Source of the DNA: Trichomonas vaginalis G3
Taxonomy: Eukaryota; Parabasalia; Trichomonadida; Trichomonadidae
Direction of reading: 5' to 3'
Length of the DNA stretch: 64,000 bases
Assembly: GCF_026262505.1 (NCBI RefSeq)
Contig: NC_067203.1
Coordinates: 5,022,001 to 5,086,000, forward strand
In this document: positions 58,179 to 64,000 of the stretch, piece after piece
How the letters are laid out: every line of letters starts with the position of its first letter
How positions within the stretch are numbered: the stretch's first letter is position 1
Position numbers and translations under genes: made by a program
The notes under the pieces: model-generated
The model's database searches: none
What the model was told of the DNA's origin: nothing
Seen by the model: only the letters and a program-made list of their open reading frames with translations

Positions 58179-59420
58179 ATGGAGCCTAATGAGCAAACAA
58201 TAGGAACCATTTGGTGCAATCCAACTGATGCTTCAAATATCAAAAACCGAATAGTCTCAGAAATCAAAGAAAACATATGGAGTGATTCAATTCCAAAAAT
58301 CTGCCCATCCACAACAAATAATGGAATTGAAATGTTTAATATTTCGCTTGTGCACGGTGGAGATATCATTGATGACAGTCTTCTTGCATTAATATTAATT
58401 AAGATATCTGGATATTTTGAAAACTGCTATACTATAGTTCAAACAACAGAAGGAGACTTGTTTTTAATTGAAACACTATCTAAGCATGATGAAGATTTAG
58501 ACCTAGATGAAGATATCGTTTCTATCGCAAAAGGTTCAATGTTATATTATGTTTCCGAACAATATTCCAAGTCAAATGAGTGCCCTAAGCATGCAACTCC
58601 ATTCCAAGAAAAAATTCAAGAAACATTTAATAATTTTATAGAAAACACAAAGAAAGAAGAACTCTTTCATAATATGAAGGTTTTGATTCCAAGTAGATTA
58701 GCCAGAATGATAAGATATGAGCCTCAATTAATATCTGAAGTTGTAAAATTTGCCGAATATAGCAAAAAGGTTAATTTTAAAGACTATAAGTTATCCGAAT
58801 CAGTAATAAAAATGAGAAAATATCACGCCGTGGTCCTTGATTCTCGTCCGATTAAAGTTCCACAAGAATTTTCAAGTCTTTGCAAAGAAAAGAGTTCAAG
58901 ATTTATTAGAATATCATATTTATTGATATGCTCATATATGAAAATGGCAGAAAAATATAAAGAAATTGACGAAATTTCAAACAAATCAGATTTTGATTAT
59001 TTGGATTCAAAAGAAATAACAGAAGATGATGATAAATGGCTTGATAGCAATGAAAAACCTGAAGGAGATTATGAAGAAATAGGAGATGAAATGGCTGAAC
59101 GCTTCAAAACTTTTGTTTCAGAATTTTCTCAGTTTGATAAGATAGAAAATGATGGCTCAATAGGTTTTGATGCAGAAGAGTTTGCATATAAGCTTGAACA
59201 CTTTTTAGATAGCACTGATTATGAAGAAGAGGAAGAAATCGATGAAGAAGACTTTGAAAACATGCTTAACGACGATGATGATAAAATATTAGTTGGTTTA
59301 TCCAAAAATAAAGAGGACCAAGTTAAGTTTGCAACAGATAATTGGAATGAGAGTCTTAATTCTCAACCAACCTCAAATGGACCAACAACGCAATATATGA
59401 ATTTGTTTGATTTGTCATAA
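58179..59420 (+). CDS. ECD/SGT1 (ecdysoneless) family protein (413 aa)
   Basis: Starts MEPNEQTIGTIWCNPTDASN. The N-terminal half follows the ECD pattern: GGDIIDDSLLALILIKISGY, YTIVQTTEGDLFLIETLSKH, DEDIVSIAKGSMLYYV. The family equivalent is GDNIEDEWF, DGEFLLIEAA, PxxxNRVFIxxGxLHII. The C-terminal part is very acidic (DYEEEEEIDEEDFENMLNDD), also typical. ECD proteins work in mRNA splicing (with PRP8/R2TP) and cell-cycle control; the name SGT1 here is the yeast-growth regulator, not the HSP90 co-chaperone. About 410 residues is shorter than the animal protein. The identification is from pattern, not alignment. Confidence 0.65.
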   Translation: MEPNEQTIGTIWCNPTDASNIKNRIVSEIKENIWSDSIPKICPSTTNNGIEMFNISLVHGGDIIDDSLLALILIKISGYFENCYTIVQTTEGDLFLIETLSKHDEDLDLDEDIVSIAKGSMLYYVSEQYSKSNECPKHATPFQEKIQETFNNFIENTKKEELFHNMKVLIPSRLARMIRYEPQLISEVVKFAEYSKKVNFKDYKLSESVIKMRKYHAVVLDSRPIKVPQEFSSLCKEKSSRFIRISYLLICSYMKMAEKYKEIDEISNKSDFDYLDSKEITEDDDKWLDSNEKPEGDYEEIGDEMAERFKTFVSEFSQFDKIENDGSIGFDAEEFAYKLEHFLDSTDYEEEEEIDEEDFENMLNDDDDKILVGLSKNKEDQVKFATDNWNESLNSQPTSNGPTTQYMNLFDLS

Positions 59421-61407
59421 ATATGCTGTTTATCATGATATTAGTATAAGTATTGTCAATTAAAAACAATGTTCGATCGAAAAACTCGTTAAATACAATA
59501 TTTTTAAAATAAAAGCTAACCATATCGAATAAATGATTGATACATCTATAAAGATCATGGAAGTCGAATGATTTAAAATGAGTGAAAATACTTTCAACAA
59601 AAACGCAATTCATATATACAACAATCATACAAATTTCGTAATCAATCTTAGTTTTAAATAATTTTGACGCAAAACACATTTTCTATTATGGGATTCGTCA
59701 AATGATTGTTAACTTCATTATTTTTCACGAAATTAGCAATAATATCCCTATATAATATGTTTTGCGTTAGATTTGCAAGTTGATTTGAGGGATTAATTGC
59801 TTATTTCAATTTTGCCAACAATTTTTAATGAAATTCTGACCTAACCAAAATAATTGATGCTAATAAATAAACAAATTCTTATTAGCATTATTTAGAAATT
59901 TGATTATTATGAGCAATTCATTCAATCATGAAGTCGTAAACTTTTCAAATTATTTTATTTGGATTTACAAAATAGTTATTTTAATTTATATGAATGAATT
60001 TCTTTCGATTCACAAGCATTGAATTATCTGAAATTTTTGAGAAAAATTTAATTATTGAATAGAAAGGTTTGAAATTCTCAAAAACCTATAAATGTAAATA
60101 ATTTTTCATCATAAATGCATTGTATTCATATATTTCTATGATTATACTCTTCTCTGAAAAATCTGTTTTTTCTCAAATTTTCTTTCATTTTTATTTTGCA
60201 TTTTCAATGATGAATAGGACCCAAGAGTGCATAATTAAACAAATACAATATCAATTAGTTAAATGGTCAGTATTTTGTTCACTTGTTCTCTAGAATACAC
60301 TTTAATTACAACAATTTTTAACAATTTTAATTTAAAAATCTCAAAACATGCCAATTTGAATGAGTCATCATGTTTCACGAGCAATAAATTACAAGAATCA
60401 AATAGAAAGTAATGCAAATACCCTACGTTCCCAACTTCTGGAAAACGGTTTTTCACCCTTATGATCAGTTTCAGACACTTTGGGAGTCTCCCAAACTTTG
60501 ATATTTTGCATTATGATAGAGAAACGTGTCTAGTTTAACGCACAGTTGTTTTAAAGGCAAATGATGATATCACATGAAATTATCAAATTATCAAATTTTG
60601 AAGTACCAGTCCAAAGGGTTAATTAGATCCTACACAGATGTGCGATAGTGAAACATATGTGTTCTTGATTTGAGAAGTCCTACTGATAGAGGTATGAATC
60701 TCACAGCTTTGTGTGAGTGTGTCTGACACTTGTATAGAGTGGAATATGCGCCGACATATATTATATAATAACATGTAGTTGATAATTATGAAAAAATAGA
60801 ATTCGATGCGAATGATATTGAAAATTGTTTTGTAATTTGATATTTTTCTTATATGTGTTAATTAGTAAATGGCTTGTTTGTTGTGATAGTACTGTGAAAA
60901 ATGAAAGGTATTTTAAATTAAAAAATTGAGATTTTGAGATATCTCTAGAATTAAGAATTTATTATGTATTTGACTTTTATATAACTATGTGTAAAGGATC
61001 TCGATGTCTATATGCTTTAAATAAAATTAAATAAAATGAGATAAAAAATTAAAATGGACAAGAAGATATATGGAAATGTAATTTGTATTGTGTTGGTTGT
61101 TGGCAAAATGATTTTAATACAGATTTAAGGATTTGGAATGGATTTGAAATTAAATGATTTTAATTCAAGGAGTAATAAGATTTTGAACTGGTTTTTATTT
61201 TGTGAATGTCAACTCCTTCCCTAGGATATGTATTAGAAAGATCAATGTCAAACTTTTTGAAAGAATTGTTTTTTTGTTGAGCGATTTTCTCATATTTAAT
61301 AATCTATTTAAGTTGGCGTATCTTACGCCCTTCCAAAAATATGTATTAGAAAGATGACTTATAATTTCATAAATTATTTTGTCCCGACGGTTTGAGCGGT
61401 TATCAGA
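59421..61407. other. Gene-poor A+T-rich region
   Basis: Two kilobases without a convincing gene. Only short weak frames occur. One minus-strand frame of ~107 residues (59,356-59,679) overlaps the ECD 3' end and is hydrophobic and tyrosine/phenylalanine-rich, as expected of chance A+T-rich translation. Near 60,600-60,760 the composition is less A+T-rich (ATCCTACACAGATGTGCGAT, TGTGTCTGACACTTG), but I can assign no RNA. Confidence 0.55.
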
Positions 61408-61768
61408 ATGGTTGCTTACACAATGCGTCAGCAAAATGTCGGTTGGGGTGCCCTTCTTGGCCTCCTGAGTACTCACCAAGATACCCCCAGCTCCCGCAAA
61501 ACACCTCCCTTAGGTGCGCATTACCTGACGGCATTATTTTGCAATTATTTCAAATTTTTTAGATGTCTTTTGTTAAAGTTTGTTAACTAAAGACTTGAAA
61601 ACAGCTTACCGCTTCAAGCTGCTCTCTTCCCGGTTCCTCTGCCGCAATCTTATGTCTGATTGTGCGCAAAGCTCTCCTCCTTGTGAACCATGGCTGATAG
61701 AAAGAACTGAAAGACAGGATAGGAGGAACATGCCGGTTCAAGTTAACTTGCAATATGCTTCTGATTAG
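61408..61768. other. G+C-richer patch, possible gene remnant
   Basis: This ~360-bp stretch stands out from its A+T-rich surroundings. Minus-strand frames read coding-like text (MPSGNAHLREVFCGSWGYLG, EYSGGQEGHPNRHF at about 61,420-61,540). Plus-strand frames read SPPCEPWLIERTERQDRRNM at about 61,660-61,740. No frame is long or recognised. Probably the relic of an older gene or transposon. Confidence 0.35.
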
Positions 61769-62229
61769 TGATTTTAGATGAAAGATTAGCGAAATTGCAT
61801 TTAATTTGGATAGAAGGATTCAATTTTATGAAGCAGGCTCGTAGAAAATATGCAGGAATAGCATAATCTTTTGCAATCACAACGCGATTGCAAAACTTCG
61901 ACCGACAAGAGTGTATCACTCTTGTCGGTCTGCATGTCTCATTCTGGGAGACATTGTCACTGCATGTCTCCCAGAATGAGACAATCTTCCGCATTCATAA
62001 CTTGAATGCGGAAGTTTGACCGACAAGAGTGCACCATACACTCTTGTCGATCTAAATGTATCTTACAATCAAAGACACTTTCATACAATCTTTTCGAAGT
62101 TAAAAAAAAATTTAATTATTTCTTTCTTTTGTTTATTAAATCGCCTTACTCACGTACTAATCTCTTTTAGAGACTCTATCGAGCTATCCCCACATATAAA
62201 CCTGTGACAATAATACATATTTACTCTCT

Positions 62230-62415
62230 TCATATTCTGATCTCATGACACATTATCGCAAAAACTATAATTATACAACACATCTCATAAAGTCTCATTT
62301 TAGCCCTATCTAAGCGTTCAAAACCTATTTTCCACACGTAATCTGATTCTTCTGGCTCCGCTGATTCGATTTCTGCTGTCAGATCGTGAAAATATGCATC
62401 ACATAAAGAGATAAA
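62230..62415 (-). CDS. Arm-encoded small peptide, left copy
   Basis: An open frame reading FISLCDAYFHDLTAEIESAE, then SDYVWKIGFERLDRAKMRLY and CCIIIVFAIMCHEIRI. Its composition is more protein-like than nearby chance frames, and it ends in a hydrophobic helix. It has no ATG here and is carried in both arms. Whether it is ever translated is unknown. Confidence 0.25.
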   Translation of the reverse strand, partial: FISLCDAYFHDLTAEIESAEPEESDYVWKIGFERLDRAKMRLYEMCCIIIVFAIMCHEIRI

Positions 62416-62707
62416 CACAACTCAAAATTATTGCTTTTTTTTCAAATTGTCTATTCATCCATCTTTACATATTTATTATCTCCTCCGTTTCCCCTCACAA
62501 ATTCTTTTAATTTTCTGAATAATACGTATAATAAAATGAATATCTCAAAAACTAAAACACAAAATTAATGTTGGAAAATGACTAGATATAATCTGAACTT
62601 TTGAATTCATACATTTTTGGAAAAAATTGAATTTTCAAAAAAAGAGCTTATTTAGGTATGAACCTGAAGAGAAATTTTAAGGAAAATATTAAGTTGTGCA
62701 ATTTGCA

Positions 62708-62893
62708 TTTATCTCTTTATGTGATGCATATTTTCACGATCTGACAGCAGAAATCGAATCAGCGGAGCCAGAAGAATCAGATTACGTGTGGAAAATAGGT
62801 TTTGAACGCTTAGATAGGGCTAAAATGAGACTTTATGAGATGTGTTGTATAATTATAGTTTTTGCGATAATGTGTCATGAGATCAGAATATGA
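62708..62893 (+). CDS. Arm-encoded small peptide, right copy
   Basis: Inverted copy of the left-arm frame with identical translation from FISLCDAYF onward. Perfect identity reflects the recent or gene-converted arms rather than selection. Low confidence as a gene. Confidence 0.25.
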   Translation, partial: FISLCDAYFHDLTAEIESAEPEESDYVWKIGFERLDRAKMRLYEMCCIIIVFAIMCHEIRI

Positions 62894-63059
62894 AGAGAGT
62901 AAATATGTATTATTGTCACAGGTTTATATGTGGGGATAGCTCGATAGAGTCTCTAAAAGAGATTAGTACGTGAGTAAGGCGATTTAATAAACAAAAGAAA
63001 GAAATAATTAAATTTTTTTTTAACTTCGAAAAGATTGTATGAAAGTGTCTTTGATTGTA

Positions 63060-63833
63060 AGATACATTTAGATCGACAAGAGTGTATTGTGCACTCTTGT
63101 CGGTCAAACTTCCGCATTCAAGTTATGAATGCGGAAGAGTGTCTCATTTGGGAGACATGCAGTGACAATGTCTCCCGAATGAGACATGCAGACCGACAAG
63201 AGTGCACAATACACTCTTGTCGGTCAAAGTTTTGCAACCATTCTGATTGCAAAGATTGTCTCATTCTGGGAGACATGCAGTGACAATGTCTCCCGGAATG
63301 AGACATGCAGACCGACAAGAGTGCACAATACACTCTTGTCGGTCAAACTTCCGCATTCATTATGAATGCGGAAGAGTCTCATTCTGGGAGACATGCAGTG
63401 ACAATGTCTCCCGGAATGAGACATGCAGACCGACAAGAGTGCACAATACACTCTTGTCGGTCAAAGTTTTGCAACACATTCTGATTGCAAAATTGTCTCA
63501 TTCTGGGAGACATGCAGTGACAATGTCTCCCAGAATGAGACATGCAGACCGACAAGAGTGCACCATACACGTTTGTCGGTCAAACTTCCGCATTCAAGTT
63601 ATGAATGCGGAAGAGTGTCTCATTTTGGGAGACATGCAGTGACAATGTCTCCCAGAATGAGACATGCAGACCGACAAGAGTGCACAATACACTCTTGTCG
63701 GTCGAAGTTTTGTAATCACATTGTGATTGCAAAAGATTGTCTCATTCTGGGAGACATGCAGTGACAATGTCTCCCGGAATGAGACATGCAGACCGACAAG
63801 AGTGCACAATACACTCTTGTCGGTCAAACTTCC
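63060..63833. repeat. Array of palindromes with ~235-bp composite period
   Basis: Four palindrome types alternate: A (GTCTCATTCTGGGAGACAT with its complement), B (GACCGACAAGAGTG / CTCTTGTCGGTC), C (CTTCCGCATTC / GAATGCGGAAG) and D (TTTTGCAATC / GATTGCAAAA). The order is A-B-C-A-B-D, repeated about three times with few changes. Loops are short. Apart from AAAGT or AAACT linkers every base is within a palindrome. The left end of the element (61,865-62,060) carries one period in inverse orientation. There is no sequence similarity to the 1-1,405 array, only the same design. Confidence 0.9.
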
Positions 63834-64000
63834 TAATACAAAATTTGATTCCCTTATTATCTTCTTAACAAAACTTAAGATTTCAATAATACATCATGAA
63901 AACATTCATTTACTACATTCACACTGTTATTCCTTTCTATAAATTAACTCATTTAATAGAATCTTGTTTTTATATCTTATTATTTTCTCATAATACTTCT

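Larger units (their letters stand above)
61865..63833. mobile_element. Foldback-like element with palindrome-array arms
   Basis: Two inverted arms, 61,865-62,416 and 62,707-63,257, are about 99% identical over ~550 bp and surround a unique ~290-bp spacer. The outer ~190 bp of each arm consists of back-to-back palindromes. On the right, the array continues for another ~575 bp to 63,833, so the ends are unequal. Unequal arms built from internal repeats are the hallmark of foldback (FB/Galileo-like) DNA elements, though no transposase is present and no target duplication was identified. Naming it foldback-like is inference from structure. Confidence 0.7.

Noticed and set aside
59356-59679. 107-residue minus-strand gene after the ECD-family gene
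   Set aside because: It overlaps the ECD 3' end, is rich in F, Y, I, N and M as expected for A+T-rich chance frames, and has no recognisable motif.
60640-60760. Possible structured RNA gene
   Set aside because: Composition is slightly richer in G+C and short stems such as TGTCTGACAC occur, but no known snRNA, snoRNA or 5S signature was found.

Overview
The window looks like nuclear DNA of a trichomonad parabasalid, most likely Trichomonas vaginalis. The host genes have no visible introns and are A+T-rich, and the spacers are more A+T-rich still. The signalling proteins are of trichomonad type: a very large multi-spanning class III nucleotide cyclase, a GAF-containing cyclic-nucleotide phosphodiesterase and a PKA regulatory subunit. 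Two large Maverick/Polinton elements lie between them, and such elements are famously abundant in T. vaginalis. A related trichomonad such as Tritrichomonas cannot be excluded from sequence reading alone.

Layout. 1-1,405: a tandem array of ~250-bp units, each made of four back-to-back near-perfect palindromes. 1,406-12,087: Maverick A, a partial element with its right terminus present. It holds minisatellites, family-B DNA polymerase parts, integrase, a phage-type fibre, small structural-type proteins and a D12-class adenine methyltransferase. 12,378-19,744: host block with an unknown 718-residue protein, a surface-protein tail remnant, a divergent pair of alpha-solenoid genes and a PKA regulatory subunit. 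20,040-44,993: Maverick B (~25 kb), with matching inverted ends and a candidate 5-bp target duplication (ATAGA). It holds a coiled-coil structural region, capsid-type regions, an SF3 helicase, a packaging ATPase, a KilA-N/GIY-YIG cluster, several repeat blocks, a tRNA-like sequence, and a second copy of the A gene set plus an HNH endonuclease. 45,397-59,420: host block with a short cyclase-N-terminus-like membrane protein, a membrane-protein remnant abutting a solo Maverick terminus, a giant adenylyl-type cyclase carrying an in-frame TGA, a RAE1-like WD40 protein, a GAF-PDE and an ECD/SGT1-family protein. 59,421-61,864: gene-poor A+T-rich DNA. 61,865-63,833: a foldback-like structure with ~550-bp inverted arms whose outer parts are another array of palindromes, unrelated in sequence to the first.

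How the genes fit together. Cyclase, phosphodiesterase and PKA regulatory subunit are synthesis, destruction and read-out of cAMP, all within 40 kb, with Maverick B sitting between the PKA gene and the others. The Mavericks are treated as fossils. A is partial and has roughly five to eight visible breaks. B keeps both ends but is broken at about twenty places, mostly in its capsid-side left part and its right third. A and B are very similar where they align, so both look young.

Most unusual items: the two palindrome arrays that share an architecture but no sequence, the foldback structure, a stem-loop in the Maverick termini kept by compensatory changes, phage-like fibres with different shafts in A and B, and unrelated ~22-bp minisatellites inside the elements.
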